From: Phycisphaeraceae bacterium
Lineage (GTDB): Bacteria; Planctomycetota; Phycisphaerae; Phycisphaerales; UBA1924
Reading direction: 5' to 3'
Assembly: GCA_019636515.1 (NCBI GenBank)
Contig: JAHBXI010000005.1
Coordinates: 218,066 to 282,065, forward strand
Length of the DNA stretch: 64,000 nucleotides
The position numbers and the translations under genes were made by a program. This document shows positions 34,701-43,795 of this stretch, piece after piece (within the stretch, counting starts at the first letter, position 1; each line of letters begins with the position of its first letter). The notes under the pieces were generated by a model. That model was not told the origin of the DNA, searched no databases, and saw nothing but the letters and a program-made list of their open reading frames with translations.

Positions 34701-35147
34701 ATGACCGAGGAACGCCGCCCTTGGAGCAAGGAACTCATCATCCAGGGCAGCCAGGAGCGCGTGGCCCCGGTCCTGATGACCGCCGTCACCGCGGGGCTGG
34801 GCCTGATCCCGCTGGTGCTCAGCAAGGGTGAGCCGGGCAAGGAGATCCTGTACCCCGTCGCGGTCGTCATTCTGGGCGGCCTGATCACCAGCACGTTGCT
34901 GGACTTCTTCGTCACCCCGGCCGTCTTCTACCGGTTCGGCAAGACCGCCGCCGAGCGGCTGGCGAGGGAGCACGCCGAGAAGCACGGCGAGCGCGCACCG
35001 ATCCAACCAGCGTCGGCCACGACCGAAAGCCATTCTAAACCCACCGTCGCCACACCAGCAGGGGCGAGCGATCGTGGCAACACGTCCGCCTCTGCATCAC
35101 CCGAATCCGGCCGCCCTGCGGCCTCAGATCAAGGAGCTCAGTCATGA
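31791..35147 (+). CDS. cusA: heavy-metal RND efflux pump (CusA/CzcA family)
   Basis: This 1118-residue inner-membrane proton-driven pump has the RND twelve-helix plan with two large periplasmic loops. The N-terminus (SLNNRVLVLIAALLVSVYGMYV) and PTDVLPDLNRP are classical for the heavy-metal subfamily. The helix-4 signature reads AIGELVDDAVVDVEN, which matches neither the CzcA form (DFGxxxDGAxxxVEN) nor the CusA form (AIGxxxDAAxxxIEN), so the substrate cannot be read directly. Context (CsoR, CopZ, CopA) argues for copper or silver. GTG 31791 has GAGGAA upstream. Its stop overlaps the next start (ATGA), indicating coupled translation. Confidence 0.92.
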   Translation: MLNWIIRSSLNNRVLVLIAALLVSVYGMYVTLRTPTDVLPDLNRPVVTIMTEAAGLAPEEVEAQVTYNIETAVNGSPGVERVRSVSSLGLSIVFVEFQWGTDLKYNRQVVTERMGTITEKLPPGVVPVMTPATSIMGEIALISVSSKTLTPMDVRTVAEFTLRPAILSIPGIAQVTAMGGDLKQFRVQVDPDKLRLFDLTIEDVENALAAANQNTGGGFVVSGSQELVVRNIGRVQTADDIALSLIATKPGDHVSPPRAVLVRDVATVIEAGPTIKRGDGSDNGAPAVIMAIQKQPGADTITLTRALDQTLEQIRPTLPKGIEINADVFRQEHFIKSSIGNVFEALRDGAILVVIVLILFLMNVRTTIVTLTALPLSIITTFLVFHWLDLSVNTMTLGGLAVAIGELVDDAVVDVENVYRRLGENRRSATPKPIAHVVFDASSEIRNPIILGTIIVNLVFLPTFFLPGIEGRLFAPLATAYIVSIFASLLVALTVTPVLAYYLLPGIKRMEHGKDGVLLRACKWLALKSYSISMPRPVAVLGTLGALVAVALFVVTRLGSEFLPPFNEGTAVVSFFGQPGVSLDESNKLGTKAEEMILSIPQVKSTARRTGRAEQDEHALGVNASEIEVDFWTKEEAKAPDKHTTPAGRRPPAVKDLLSREQVFSMIEEKLAAFPGVATGIGQPISHRIEHLLSGVRAQVAIKIFGDDLGTLRTLAEQTKAAMEGIPGVADLQVEQQVLIPQLHISVNREAAARVGFTPATLTDAMETATKGKVVGQVLDGLKVFDITLTLDDHHRTDPTALGLVRLVSPTGAIVLVQDVAEIVERLGPNEVQRESLRRRIVVSANVRGRDLGSTVEEIKKSIAMDVQLPQGYTIQYGGLYEAQQESTRLLLALGAGSLIAIFVILFTHYRSGMVAIQIMLNVPFAFLGSVAALAITREPFSVASLVGFISLTGIATRNGVLMVSHYIHLMTEERRPWSKELIIQGSQERVAPVLMTAVTAGLGLIPLVLSKGEPGKEILYPVAVVILGGLITSTLLDFFVTPAVFYRFGKTAAERLAREHAEKHGERAPIQPASATTESHSKPTVATPAGASDRGNTSASASPESGRPAASDQGAQS

Positions 35148-37084
35148 ATCGTTTACGTCTTCCAGTCCTGTCGTTGATCCTCGCATCCGGCCTTGCACTA
35201 TCGACCGCGTCGATGGCTCTCGCCCAGCACAGCCACGGCGATGACAAGCCGGGCGCGGGGGGGCAGCCCGGCCACAAAGACGACGGCCACGCGCACGGCG
35301 AAGTCGCCAAGGCCGGGTCGTTCGCCGATGCGGCGCAGCGCATCGCCGCAGATGTGAAGACGATAGATGCCGCCCTCGCGGGCGGCTCCATCGCGGGCGT
35401 CTCGGACAAGGCCAACGCCGTCGCCACGCTCGCCAAGACGATGGGGGCGCTCGCGCTCGCCAAGGAGAGTGGCGTACCGCGCGAGAAGGTCAAGGACATC
35501 AACCTCGCCAGCAAGGAACTCGCCGAGGCGGCAGACAACCTGCACAACATCGCCGACGCGGGCGATGTCGAAAAGAGCAAGGCGGCACTCGCCCCGGTGA
35601 AGGCGGCAGCGGCGAAGGTCGCGGCGCTCGCGCCCGCGATGGCGGATGGCCACGACCACGCCCACGACGCAGAGGCGGCGTCTGTGACGCACATGGTCAC
35701 GGTTGCGGCTGAGGGCGGCAAGGCGATCGAGGCGAGCAAGGCTGTGCCGATGGTCTTCACGCTCAAGGACGCCAAGGGCGCGCCCGTCAAGAACCTCGAC
35801 ACCGTCCACGAGAAGGTGCTGCACCTGCTGGCGGTGAGCAAAGACCTCTCGTGGTTCGCGCACGAGCATCCCACGCGGCGCGCCGACGGCGCGTTCACCA
35901 TCCCGATGACCTTCCCTGCCGGGGGCGAGTACACGCTGTACTTTGACTTCACTCCCAAGGGCTCGCCGCAGCAGGTGGTGCCGGTCAAGGTGACCGCGAG
36001 CGGGACGCCCAAGACCGCCGTGCCGCTGAAGGTTGATGCGGGCACGCCCAAGACCATCGACGGCTTCACGGTCGCGCTCGACACCGAAGGGGCGATCAAG
36101 GCGGGCGGCAAGGCCCACATGTCGTTCACGATTTCCCAAGACGGCAAGCCCGTCACCACGCTCCGCCCGTACCTGGGCGCGATGGGGCACTTGGTCATCA
36201 TCAGCGAGGACGGCACGCAGTTTGTCCACGCGCACCCGCACGAGGGCGGCGAACACGGCGCGGACGGGCACGATGCGCACGGCGGGCATGGCGCAGATGC
36301 GAAGAAAGACGAGCATGCGGACCACGGCGGTGCTCCACCCAAGGCGGCAGACGCGGGCAAGAGCATGGGCGGACCCAAGGTGGACTTCGAGGCCCACTTC
36401 AAGCAGCCGGGGACGTACAAGGCTTGGGCACAGTTCAACGTCGGCACCGCCGAGAAGGAGCGGGTGCTCACCGTGCCGTTCACGTTCACCGTGGAGAAGG
36501 GAGCCGTGAGCGCCGCGCCGGTCAATAAGGTCTGTCCGATGACCGGAGATGTGGTCAATGCCTTCCACACTCGGGACTTCAAGGGACAGACGGTCGGATT
36601 CTGCGACGGCGATTGCGCCCTGCGATGGGACGGCCTCAAGGACGAGGAGCGGATGGCCAAACTCGTCGCGGCCATCGCGGGTTCCACGCCCAAGACACCG
36701 CACGGCGCTCAGCCGGGGGCCGGGCACTCAGGTGCGGACCACGCAGGTGGCGACGACGCCATGCCCGCGGGCGTAGATGCCGACGAAGAGCGGGCGCTCT
36801 ACCTGACGCCCGGCGGCATCTACACCGAGGCCGACATCAAGGCCAACGGCTCGGTGACGGCGGGCGACAAGTACAAGGGCAAGATGGCCAAGCACGACAT
36901 GAAGCCCAAGGCCGGGGACAAGATCTGCCCGATCACGATGACCAAGGCGAACCCCAAGTTCACCTGGATCATCGGCGGCAAGACCTACGAGTTCTGCTGC
37001 CCCCCGTGCATCGACGAGTATGTGCTGCTCGCCAAAACCTCGCCCAAGGAGGTCCTCGATCCGAGTGAGTACGTCAAGAAGTGA
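35144..37084 (+). CDS. secreted His-rich metal-binding protein with two YHS-like domains
   Basis: The 646-residue protein has a signal peptide (cleavage near ALAQ) and a His-rich start (HSHGDDKP through KDDGHAHGE). A helical domain covers about 60-165, and two beta-rich domains follow, containing the FAHEHP and GHLVIISEDGTQFVHAHPHEGG motifs. After these come a second His/Asp-rich linker and two Cys-containing YHS-type modules: NKVCPMTGDVV with FCDGDCALRW, and DKICPITM with YEFCCPPCIDEY. YHS domains bind metal ions. It is translationally coupled to the efflux pump and probably buffers copper in the periplasm; this role is inferred. Confidence 0.75.
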   Translation: MNRLRLPVLSLILASGLALSTASMALAQHSHGDDKPGAGGQPGHKDDGHAHGEVAKAGSFADAAQRIAADVKTIDAALAGGSIAGVSDKANAVATLAKTMGALALAKESGVPREKVKDINLASKELAEAADNLHNIADAGDVEKSKAALAPVKAAAAKVAALAPAMADGHDHAHDAEAASVTHMVTVAAEGGKAIEASKAVPMVFTLKDAKGAPVKNLDTVHEKVLHLLAVSKDLSWFAHEHPTRRADGAFTIPMTFPAGGEYTLYFDFTPKGSPQQVVPVKVTASGTPKTAVPLKVDAGTPKTIDGFTVALDTEGAIKAGGKAHMSFTISQDGKPVTTLRPYLGAMGHLVIISEDGTQFVHAHPHEGGEHGADGHDAHGGHGADAKKDEHADHGGAPPKAADAGKSMGGPKVDFEAHFKQPGTYKAWAQFNVGTAEKERVLTVPFTFTVEKGAVSAAPVNKVCPMTGDVVNAFHTRDFKGQTVGFCDGDCALRWDGLKDEERMAKLVAAIAGSTPKTPHGAQPGAGHSGADHAGGDDAMPAGVDADEERALYLTPGGIYTEADIKANGSVTAGDKYKGKMAKHDMKPKAGDKICPITMTKANPKFTWIIGGKTYEFCCPPCIDEYVLLAKTSPKEVLDPSEYVKK

Positions 37085-37198
37085 TCGTCGCCGCCGCGTT
37101 GAGCGAGAGCCGGCGCGGCGGCATTCCGCGTGCCCACACCGTTGGGCCGCCCATCGTTCGTTCAATAGTCCCAATCCATGTTTCCCGGAGTCAAGCCC

Positions 37199-37984
37199 AT
37201 GAAGAAAGCGCCCACCGTGTTCGTCCGTTCACTTGCCGCGTTCGTGCTCGGCGCTGGCATTGTCAGCGCCGCCGCCTGGGCGGCACAGCCTCAACCTCCA
37301 GCTGCGCCGGCTCAGGCCCAGCCCGCACCCAAACCCGTCAACAAGCTCTGCCCGATTATGGAGAACGAGGTGGATGCCGAATCGCCTACGCGGCAGTTCA
37401 AGGGTGTCACCATCGGATTCTGCTGTCCCGGCTGCGACCGCAAGTGGGACCGCAAGTCCGACGAGGCGAAGATGGCCATGCTGACCAAGATGGCCCCGGA
37501 AGCGGTCGCGGCCATCAATGCGGTGAGCAACCCGGCCCTGAAAGTCGCCCGCGACTATCTCGCCGCGTGCGGCAAGGCGGACGCGACGGCGTTGAACGCG
37601 CTGTTCCTCGACAAAGGCCGCGCGACCGTGAGTGAGAACGCGGGCGATGAGGGGACGTGGGAGACGTACCGGGATCACCACCTCCTGCCCGAACTCAAAG
37701 AGATGCCCGGCTTCGTGATGACGGTGGCGAAGGAGGACGTGCAGACCTTCGGCACGACCTCGATCGTGCGGCAGATCGGTTCGTTCACCGTGCCCGACCC
37801 CAACCACCCCGATGCGCCGAGGAAGTTCCTCGCCGCCGTAACCTACGTCGTCGTCGATGACGGCGGAACGCCCAGGATCGCGCACCTGCACTGGTCGAGC
37901 CGGGCGGAGAAGAAACCCGCCGCCGACGCCAACGCGAAGCCCGAGACCGGGCACGGCGCGAGCGGCGGCCACGAGCACAAGTAA
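37199..37984 (+). CDS. secreted YHS-like and SnoaL/NTF2-like protein
   Basis: The 261-residue protein starts at ATG 37199 after GGAG. A signal peptide (ending AWAAQ) is followed by a YHS-like metal module (NKLCPIMENEV, then GFCCPGCDRKWD). From about residue 110 there is an NTF2/SnoaL-like domain (VARDYLAACGKADATALNALF through IAHLHWSSR), and the tail is His-rich (GHGASGGHEHK). The YHS module is close to those of the preceding 646-residue protein, so the two are likely related by domain duplication. The binding partner of the NTF2-like part is unknown. Confidence 0.7.
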   Translation: MKKAPTVFVRSLAAFVLGAGIVSAAAWAAQPQPPAAPAQAQPAPKPVNKLCPIMENEVDAESPTRQFKGVTIGFCCPGCDRKWDRKSDEAKMAMLTKMAPEAVAAINAVSNPALKVARDYLAACGKADATALNALFLDKGRATVSENAGDEGTWETYRDHHLLPELKEMPGFVMTVAKEDVQTFGTTSIVRQIGSFTVPDPNHPDAPRKFLAAVTYVVVDDGGTPRIAHLHWSSRAEKKPAADANAKPETGHGASGGHEHK

Positions 37985-38047
37985 TCACCATCACCGTCCC
38001 GTCCCGCCGAAGCGGCGCGGGCCGCTTCTCGCTTGGAGACCTTCTGC

Positions 38048-39421
38048 ATGATGCGCCAGCCGACCCGTCATCGTTTCCTCTTCAGTTGCACGCCCGCGAC
38101 GCTTGCCTTTGCGCTTGCGCTGATCGCGGGCGGGTGCGCCTCGCTCGACCCCACGCCCGACATCGGCCGTGCCGCTTCGACCATCGGCGATCGCTCCGGC
38201 GTGACGCCCGACTGGACGCAGCCGTGGGAGACGGCCTTGACGACGTGGGATGGTCGCTCGCCCCTGACGCGAGAGGCGGCGCTCGTGATGGCCCTCCGTA
38301 ACAACCGCGAGATTCGCTCGCAGGTCGAGCAGATCGCAGCGTCGCGGGCGGACTTGGTGCAGGCGGGCCTGCTTCCGAATCCGGTGCTCGGACTTACGTT
38401 GCGGTTCCCGGTCGATCCCGTGAGCGGGGGCACGTTCATCGGAGCGCAGGTTGTGCAGTCGTTCACGGCGCTGTGGCTCCGAGACGGCAAGATGAAGGCC
38501 GCCGACGCCCGTCTCAACCAAACCGTGCTTGATGTCTCCGACAAGGCGCTGCGACTGGTCGCGGACGTGAAGGCCACGCACGCACGCATCGCCTTCGGCG
38601 AGAAAGCACTCGCCCTGTCCGATGAGAATCTCGCGACCATCCGTAAATCGATCGACTCGCTCGACGCCCGCGTGCGCGGTGGCGAGGGGACGACATTGGA
38701 TGTTAACCGCGCCCGCCAGCAACTGGCCAAAGCCGAAGCCGAGCGTGCGCTCGTCGCGCGCGACCTGGCCAAGGAACGCCGCGTCATGCTCGAACTCATC
38801 GGCTTCGCGGCCGAGAGCGCGGAGTGGACCGTGAGTGCCTCGGGCTCGATGCCGCTCGCTCCCCCCATCGACGAGTCGGGCGCGGTCGCCCTCGCGCTCG
38901 CGCAGCGGCTGGACGTAGCTGCGGCCCGTTCGGTCGTGACGTCGCAACAAGCCGACCTCTCAACCGAAGAGAAGAGCCGCCTGCGGGACTTCGGGCTGGG
39001 AGCCGACTTCGAGCGCGAGACCGACGGCAGCAAGTCCCTCGGCCCTGTGCTTGAAGTTGGCATCCCGATCTTCGACACCAACGCCGCGCAGATCGCCAAG
39101 GCCGGCTCGCTCGCCCGCGTTGCCCTTGCTTCATACGAAGCCGCCTCGCAGCAGGCCGTCCGTGAAGCCCGCACGGCGTGGATCGACCTGGATACCGCTT
39201 CGCATATCAGCGAGCAGTACCGCGACACTGTGCTGGCGCTCTCCGAGCGGAACCTGACCCTTGCCGAGGCCGCGCTCAAGGCGGGCCAGGCCGACGTGAC
39301 CGTGCTCCTCGATGCCCAGCGTGAACTAATCGAGGCCCGTCGGACGCTGCTCGACCTTGAGCGGGATGGGGCGCTCGCCGCGATCGAGCTGGAGCGGGCG
39401 GCGGGCGGCGTATTGCGTTAG
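38048..39421 (+). CDS. cusC: TolC/CusC-family outer-membrane efflux lipoprotein
   Basis: The 457-residue protein carries a lipoprotein signal (ALALIAGGCASL, lipidated Cys). Two repeated outer-membrane-factor halves follow, with long coiled helices (ALVMALRNNREIRSQVEQI, ALRLVADVKATHARIAFGEKALALS and their C-terminal counterparts). It should form the trimeric channel for the CusB-CusA pair. GGAG 38035-38038 supports ATG 38048; an ATG at 38051 is possible. It closes the efflux operon; the next gene has its own promoter. Confidence 0.9.
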   Translation: MMRQPTRHRFLFSCTPATLAFALALIAGGCASLDPTPDIGRAASTIGDRSGVTPDWTQPWETALTTWDGRSPLTREAALVMALRNNREIRSQVEQIAASRADLVQAGLLPNPVLGLTLRFPVDPVSGGTFIGAQVVQSFTALWLRDGKMKAADARLNQTVLDVSDKALRLVADVKATHARIAFGEKALALSDENLATIRKSIDSLDARVRGGEGTTLDVNRARQQLAKAEAERALVARDLAKERRVMLELIGFAAESAEWTVSASGSMPLAPPIDESGAVALALAQRLDVAAARSVVTSQQADLSTEEKSRLRDFGLGADFERETDGSKSLGPVLEVGIPIFDTNAAQIAKAGSLARVALASYEAASQQAVREARTAWIDLDTASHISEQYRDTVLALSERNLTLAEAALKAGQADVTVLLDAQRELIEARRTLLDLERDGALAAIELERAAGGVLR

Positions 39422-39519
39422 AGATTCCATTTTCGGTCTGTGGAAGGGTGTCCCAGCACGGCAATGTGCCGCTGAAGGTTGCGCCTTGGCGTAACCGTGT
39501 GCGAACCCTGGCATCGAAC

Positions 39520-39548
39520 TAGACGTACATACTGGGGGGGAGTATACT
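39520..39548 (+). promoter_or_regulatory. promoter with RcnR/CsoR-type operator before the copZ-csoR-copA operon
   Basis: TAGACG (39520-39525), 17 bp and TATACT (39543-39548) form the promoter. The spacer and -10 are occupied by the palindrome ATACT-GGGGGGG-AGTAT (39529-39545). This is exactly the TACT-G6-N-AGTA form published for RcnR and near the GC-tract boxes of CsoR. Confidence 0.8.
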
Positions 39549-39566
39549 TCGGAAAGGAAAACAGCC

Positions 39567-39905
39567 ATGAACACGACCACGACGAATCTCTGTTCCACCA
39601 CCGCCGGCCCGGCCTCGTTCACGCTCACCATCGACGGCATGACCTGCGGGCACTGCGTGCGGGCCGTCACCGAGGCACTGGCCGCCGTGCCGGGCGTGGG
39701 CGTCCGGTCGGTCGCGGTGGGCAGTGCGCAGATCACCGCGCTAAACGGGTTGACCGTGGCCCGGGCCGTCAACGCGCTGGGCGAGGCCGGGTACGCGGCC
39801 AAGGCGAGCGAGGTGTCGGCGGAAACCGCTGCTCAAGCGGTCCCCGGCGCTTCGTGCTGCGGCGGCGCGAAGAAGGATGCCGCGCGGGGCGGGTGCTGCG
39901 GCTGA
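39567..39905 (+). CDS. copper chaperone with heavy-metal-associated domain (CopZ-like)
   Basis: The 112-residue protein has one HMA domain (residues about 16-82) with the metal site GMTCGHC, which hands Cu(I) to CopA. A C-terminal tail beyond the usual 70-residue length carries two Cys pairs (ASCCGGAKK and GGCCG at the extreme end) that could bind extra copper. It is the first gene of the operon with csoR (50 bp downstream), the small membrane protein and copA. GGAAAGGA precedes ATG 39567. Confidence 0.92.
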   Translation: MNTTTTNLCSTTAGPASFTLTIDGMTCGHCVRAVTEALAAVPGVGVRSVAVGSAQITALNGLTVARAVNALGEAGYAAKASEVSAETAAQAVPGASCCGGAKKDAARGGCCG

Positions 39906-39955
39906 GAGCGGCGTGCGTTGCGGCGAGCAATGTGGACAACGAAGAGGTCATCACC

Positions 39956-40411
39956 ATGAAGAAGCGCGGTTTGACGAGCAATGGACGGGCAGGCACCGCC
40001 GAGAGCGGGGCGATCGTGAGCGGCGCAGCGCACACATCAGCGGAGGGTGCGGCCAGCGCGGCGTGCTGCGGGTGCGGCGCGGCGGCTGGGCTGGAGGCCG
40101 CGCGGGATGGCATCGGCCCGGGCGCGCACGCGGCGGGGGTGGACCCCGACCTCAAGGCGGCGAACCTGAAACACCTCAAGCGGATCGAGGGACAGGTGCG
40201 CGGCATCGCCGCGATGATCGGGGAGGACCGCTACTGCGCCGACATCATCCAGCAGTGCGCGGCGGTGCAGGAGTCGCTGCGGTCGGTCGCCAAGAACCTG
40301 CTGCGCAACCACCTGTCGCACTGCGCAAACAACGCCATGCACGGGGACAAGGCCCAGCAGGCCGCGATGGTGGACGAACTGGTCGCGCTGGTGGGCAAGA
40401 TCGCGCGGTAA
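39956..40411 (+). CDS. csoR: CsoR-family copper-sensing repressor
   Basis: The 151-residue all-helical tetrameric repressor releases DNA when it binds Cu(I). The core (residues 66-150) reads LKHLKRIEGQVRGIAAMIGE and carries the Cu(I) ligand set Cys94 (DRYC), His119 and Cys123 (NHLSHC), as in B. subtilis CsoR. The N-terminal 60 residues are an unusual extension with a CCGCG cluster that could add metal sites. Its probable operators are the two ATACT-(G/C)-AGTAT palindromes at 29736 and 39529, which give autoregulation and control of the efflux branch. Confidence 0.92.
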   Translation: MKKRGLTSNGRAGTAESGAIVSGAAHTSAEGAASAACCGCGAAAGLEAARDGIGPGAHAAGVDPDLKAANLKHLKRIEGQVRGIAAMIGEDRYCADIIQQCAAVQESLRSVAKNLLRNHLSHCANNAMHGDKAQQAAMVDELVALVGKIAR

Positions 40412-40435
40412 GGATGTACGGAAGCGAGGATCACC

Positions 40436-40624
40436 GTGAGTTGCAACTGCGGATGCCATGACGACAAGGCCCCGGCGACGGGATGGAAGCGGTTTGTGCC
40501 GCTGATCGTGGCGGCGGCGGTGGTTGGCGTACTGATCGCGGGGGCGGTGCTCAAGAAGAATGATGCGGACAAGGCCACGGCTCGCTCCACAGCCGAGCGG
40601 ATGACGACGGCGACCACGCCCTGA
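40436..40624 (+). CDS. small Cys-rich single-pass membrane protein
   Basis: GTG 40436, after GAGGA, starts a 62-residue protein. It has a metal-binding-like N-terminus, MSCNCGCHDDK, and one transmembrane helix (FVPLIVAAAVVGVLIAGAVL). No family was recognised. It lies between csoR and copA in the same operon, 24 bp after the former and 24 bp before the latter, so a role in copper delivery to the ATPase is plausible but unproven. Confidence 0.65.
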   Translation: MSCNCGCHDDKAPATGWKRFVPLIVAAAVVGVLIAGAVLKKNDADKATARSTAERMTTATTP

Positions 40625-40648
40625 GGTTGGCCGAGAAAGCGAAGGACG

Positions 40649-43123
40649 ATGATGACCAACGCCCATGAACACCAGCATGGCGGCGCGGCCGCACCAACGG
40701 ACCAGACCACCAAGACCACCATCGAGCGGGCCGACCTGCCCATCGAGGGAATGACCTGCGCTTCGTGCGCGAACCGGATCGAGAAGCGGCTGGGCAAGCA
40801 GCCCGGCGTCATGTCGGCCAACGTGAACTTTGCCACCAAGGTGGCGACGGTGAAGTACGATCCGTCGGCGACCGGGCCGGAGAAACTCGCCAAGGCGGTG
40901 GACGACATCGGGTACAAGGCGGTCGTGCTCCCGGTCAGACTCGGTACGGTGAATCCCGCGCACGGTCACGCGGGCCACGACCACGCGGCGATGCTGGCGG
41001 CACAGGGAGCCGGAGCGCATGCGGGGCACGCGATGAGCAGTGGCGCTGGGGGTGAGGACCACTCGGCCCACATGAACGTGGGCGAGGCCGAGACGCGGCG
41101 TCTGCTCACCAAGATGATCGTCGGCGCGGCGCTGTCATTGCCCGTGCTGGTCATTACGATGTCGCACGGGAGGATCGAGGCGTTCAACGTCTCGTGGATC
41201 AACTGGCTCCAGCTCGCGCTGACGACGCCGGTCATGTTCTGGTGCGGCTGGCAGTTCTTTCGCTCGGCGTGGAAGGGCCTGCGGCACTTCAGCGCCAATA
41301 TGGACACGCTCGTGGCGATGGGCACCGGCGCGGCGTACCTCTACTCGCTCGCGGCGACGATCTGGCCGGGGTTCTTCGCGGGTGTGGGCGGAGCCGCGGC
41401 CTCTGCCGCGCACTCCGATATTACGATGAACGGGATGACGATGGTCCCGGTGTACTACGAGGCCGCGGCGGTCATCATCGTGCTGATCCTGCTGGGCAAG
41501 TACTTCGAAGCCCGGGCGACGGGCCGGACCAGCGCCGCTATCAAACGGCTGATCGGGATGCAGGCCAAGACCGCTCGGGTCATGCGCAACGGCACCGAGC
41601 AGGATGTGCCCATCGAATCCGTGGTCGTGGGCGACCGCGTGCTAGTGCGCCCCGGCGAGAAGATCCCCGTCGACGGGAGTGTCGAGAGCGGCCAGTCCGC
41701 CGTGGACGAGTCGATGCTCACCGGCGAGAGCGTGCCGGTCGAGAAGGCGACCGGCGACAGCGTCTTCGGCGCGACGATGAACACGACCGGCGCGCTGCGG
41801 CTGGTGGCGACCAAGGTCGGGGCCGACTCGGCTCTCCAACAGATCGTCCGGCTCGTGCAGGAGGCCCAGGGCAGCAAGGCCCCGATCGCACGGCTGGCCG
41901 ACAAAATCAGCGGTGTGTTTGTCCCCATAGTGATCGCCATCGCCCTCGTGACGTTTGTGGTCTGGTGGTTTGCATCACCGGTGGAGTCGCGCCTCAGCAT
42001 GGCGCTGGTTACTGCCGTCTCCGTGCTCATCATCGCGTGCCCGTGCGCCTTGGGGCTGGCAACGCCGACGGCGATTATGGTTGGCACGGGGCGTGGCGCG
42101 GAGAGGGGCATCCTCATCAAGGGCGGCGAGGCGCTGGAGACCGCCCACAAGCTCACCGCCATCGTGCTCGACAAGACGGGCACCATCACGCACGGCAAGC
42201 CCGCCGTGACCGACATCATCCCGGCACCCGGGGGCGCGGAGGGGACGCTCGAAGAACGCGAGTTGCTGCGGCTCGCTGCATCAGCGGAGCAGCACAGCGA
42301 GCACCCGCTCGCGGCGGCAATCGTGCGTGAGGCCACGGCACGCGGGCTGCCCCTCACCGAGCCTGTCGGCTTCAAGGCCGTGGTTGGGCATGGCGTCGAG
42401 GCCACGGTGGGCGGCCGCGCTGTGCTCGTCGGCAAGGCGGCGTTGCTCGAGCAGCGCGGCATCCGGTCCACACTGGCGGAGAAGGCCGCGGGTTTGGCGG
42501 CGATGGGGCGCACGCCCATGTTTGTTGCGGTTGACGGCCGCGAAGCCGGGATCGTGGCCGTCGCCGACACGGTGCGGCCCGAATCGAAGGAGGCCATCGC
42601 CACGATGCACGCTCTGGGGCTGCGTGTGGTGATGATGACCGGCGACAACCAACGAACGGCCGAGGCTGTTGCCTCGCAAGTCGGCGTCGATGTCGTCTTC
42701 GCTGATGTCCTGCCCAAGGACAAGGCGGACAAGGTCAAGGCTCTTCAAGCCGAGGGTCACGTCGTGGGGATGGTCGGCGACGGCATCAACGACGCCCCGG
42801 CGCTCGCCCAGGCCGACGTGGGCCTCGCCGTCGGCACAGGAACCGACGTCGCGATGGAGTCGGCGGACATCACGCTCATGCGCGGCGACCTCCGGGCCGT
42901 GCCCCAGGCCATAGCCCTCTCGCAGGCCACCATGCGGACGATCAAGCAGAACCTCTTCTGGGCATTCATCTACAACGTCGTCGGCATTCCGATCGCGGCG
43001 GGTGTGCTGTTCCCGTTCACGGGCTGGTTGCTCTCGCCGATCATCGCGAGCGCCGCGATGGCGTTCAGCAGCGTCAGCGTGGTGCTCAACAGCCTGAGGT
43101 TGAAGGCTCGCTCAGCGACGTGA
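40649..43123 (+). CDS. copA: copper-translocating P1B-type ATPase (island copy)
   Basis: The 824-residue Cu(I) exporter has one HMA domain (GMTCASC near residue 34) and a His/Met-rich linker before the first helix ([25 protein letters not shown], about 109-150) that the chromosomal copy lacks. [28 protein letters not shown] and GDGINDAP are all present. It is the last gene of the copZ-csoR operon. Its stop codon overlaps the 3' end of the convergent phage glycosyltransferase gene by 12 bp. Confidence 0.95.
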   Translation: MMTNAHEHQHGGAAAPTDQTTKTTIERADLPIEGMTCASCANRIEKRLGKQPGVMSANVNFATKVATVKYDPSATGPEKLAKAVDDIGYKAVVLPVRLGTVNPAHGHAGHDHAAMLAAQGAGAHAGHAMSSGAGGEDHSAHMNVGEAETRRLLTKMIVGAALSLPVLVITMSHGRIEAFNVSWINWLQLALTTPVMFWCGWQFFRSAWKGLRHFSANMDTLVAMGTGAAYLYSLAATIWPGFFAGVGGAAASAAHSDITMNGMTMVPVYYEAAAVIIVLILLGKYFEARATGRTSAAIKRLIGMQAKTARVMRNGTEQDVPIESVVVGDRVLVRPGEKIPVDGSVESGQSAVDESMLTGESVPVEKATGDSVFGATMNTTGALRLVATKVGADSALQQIVRLVQEAQGSKAPIARLADKISGVFVPIVIAIALVTFVVWWFASPVESRLSMALVTAVSVLIIACPCALGLATPTAIMVGTGRGAERGILIKGGEALETAHKLTAIVLDKTGTITHGKPAVTDIIPAPGGAEGTLEERELLRLAASAEQHSEHPLAAAIVREATARGLPLTEPVGFKAVVGHGVEATVGGRAVLVGKAALLEQRGIRSTLAEKAAGLAAMGRTPMFVAVDGREAGIVAVADTVRPESKEAIATMHALGLRVVMMTGDNQRTAEAVASQVGVDVVFADVLPKDKADKVKALQAEGHVVGMVGDGINDAPALAQADVGLAVGTGTDVAMESADITLMRGDLRAVPQAIALSQATMRTIKQNLFWAFIYNVVGIPIAAGVLFPFTGWLLSPIIASAAMAFSSVSVVLNSLRLKARSAT

Positions 43124-43795
43124 TGCGTTCGCGTGCCACATTCCCAAGTAGCGTTGCCGGTTGTCTTCCACCCACGTCCCTGCGAACAGATGCGCCGCCT
43201 TCAGGAACACGGGCGCGTCTGGATTGGACTTCGACTCCCCGACTGTCGGGTGGAAGCACGCAGGCGGATAGAGCGCCACGTCGTCGTACTGGGTGAGCAC
43301 ACGAGCGAGCAGCCCCGGCCCTGCTTGATCGCCGACGTACCGGCGCTCGAAGAACGACTCTTCGATCATCGCCACCGCGTGCCATATTGCCGGGTGGTTC
43401 GCCGGGAAGCCCATCGCCGCGTTGGAGACGATGTCGAGTTGCTCGCATGCGGCCCACGCCCGTACCTCGGGCGGACACATCTCGTCGAGCGGGCGGAAGG
43501 GCTTCACGTCGGTGTCGAGGTAGACGCCGCCGACGTGGGCCAGAAGTTCTAGCCGCAAGATGTCCGAGCGCATCACGCAGCCGGGCGTGCCGCCGACGTT
43601 GCCGCACGCCGCCCAAGCGTTGCGGTTGAGGATCGGCGGCAGGTTGTCGTCGGTCCACAGCCGCATCTCCCAGTGCGGGTTCATCTCGGCGAAGCGGCGA
43701 CGCCAGCGCCGCTGGTGCAGGGGCATCTCGCCCTTGCCCAGCCATATCTGGTGCAGGACCCGCGGGATTGGGGTGGCGGTTGCGGTGGTGCTCAA
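43112..43795 (-). CDS. GT32/Och1-like glycosyltransferase of the phage cassette
   Basis: The 227-residue protein opens with [11 protein letters not shown] and has the DxD sugar-nucleotide site in [12 protein letters not shown] (preceded by [13 protein letters not shown]), the hallmarks of Och1/capsular-type glycosyltransferases. A TTG start at 43795 overlaps the stop of the upstream gene, so translation is coupled. It is the last gene of the prophage operon. The acceptor is unknown; the Ser/Gly-rich Hint protein two genes upstream is a candidate. Confidence 0.75.
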   Translation of the reverse strand: MSTTATATPIPRVLHQIWLGKGEMPLHQRRWRRRFAEMNPHWEMRLWTDDNLPPILNRNAWAACGNVGGTPGCVMRSDILRLELLAHVGGVYLDTDVKPFRPLDEMCPPEVRAWAACEQLDIVSNAAMGFPANHPAIWHAVAMIEESFFERRYVGDQAGPGLLARVLTQYDDVALYPPACFHPTVGESKSNPDAPVFLKAAHLFAGTWVEDNRQRYLGMWHANASRR

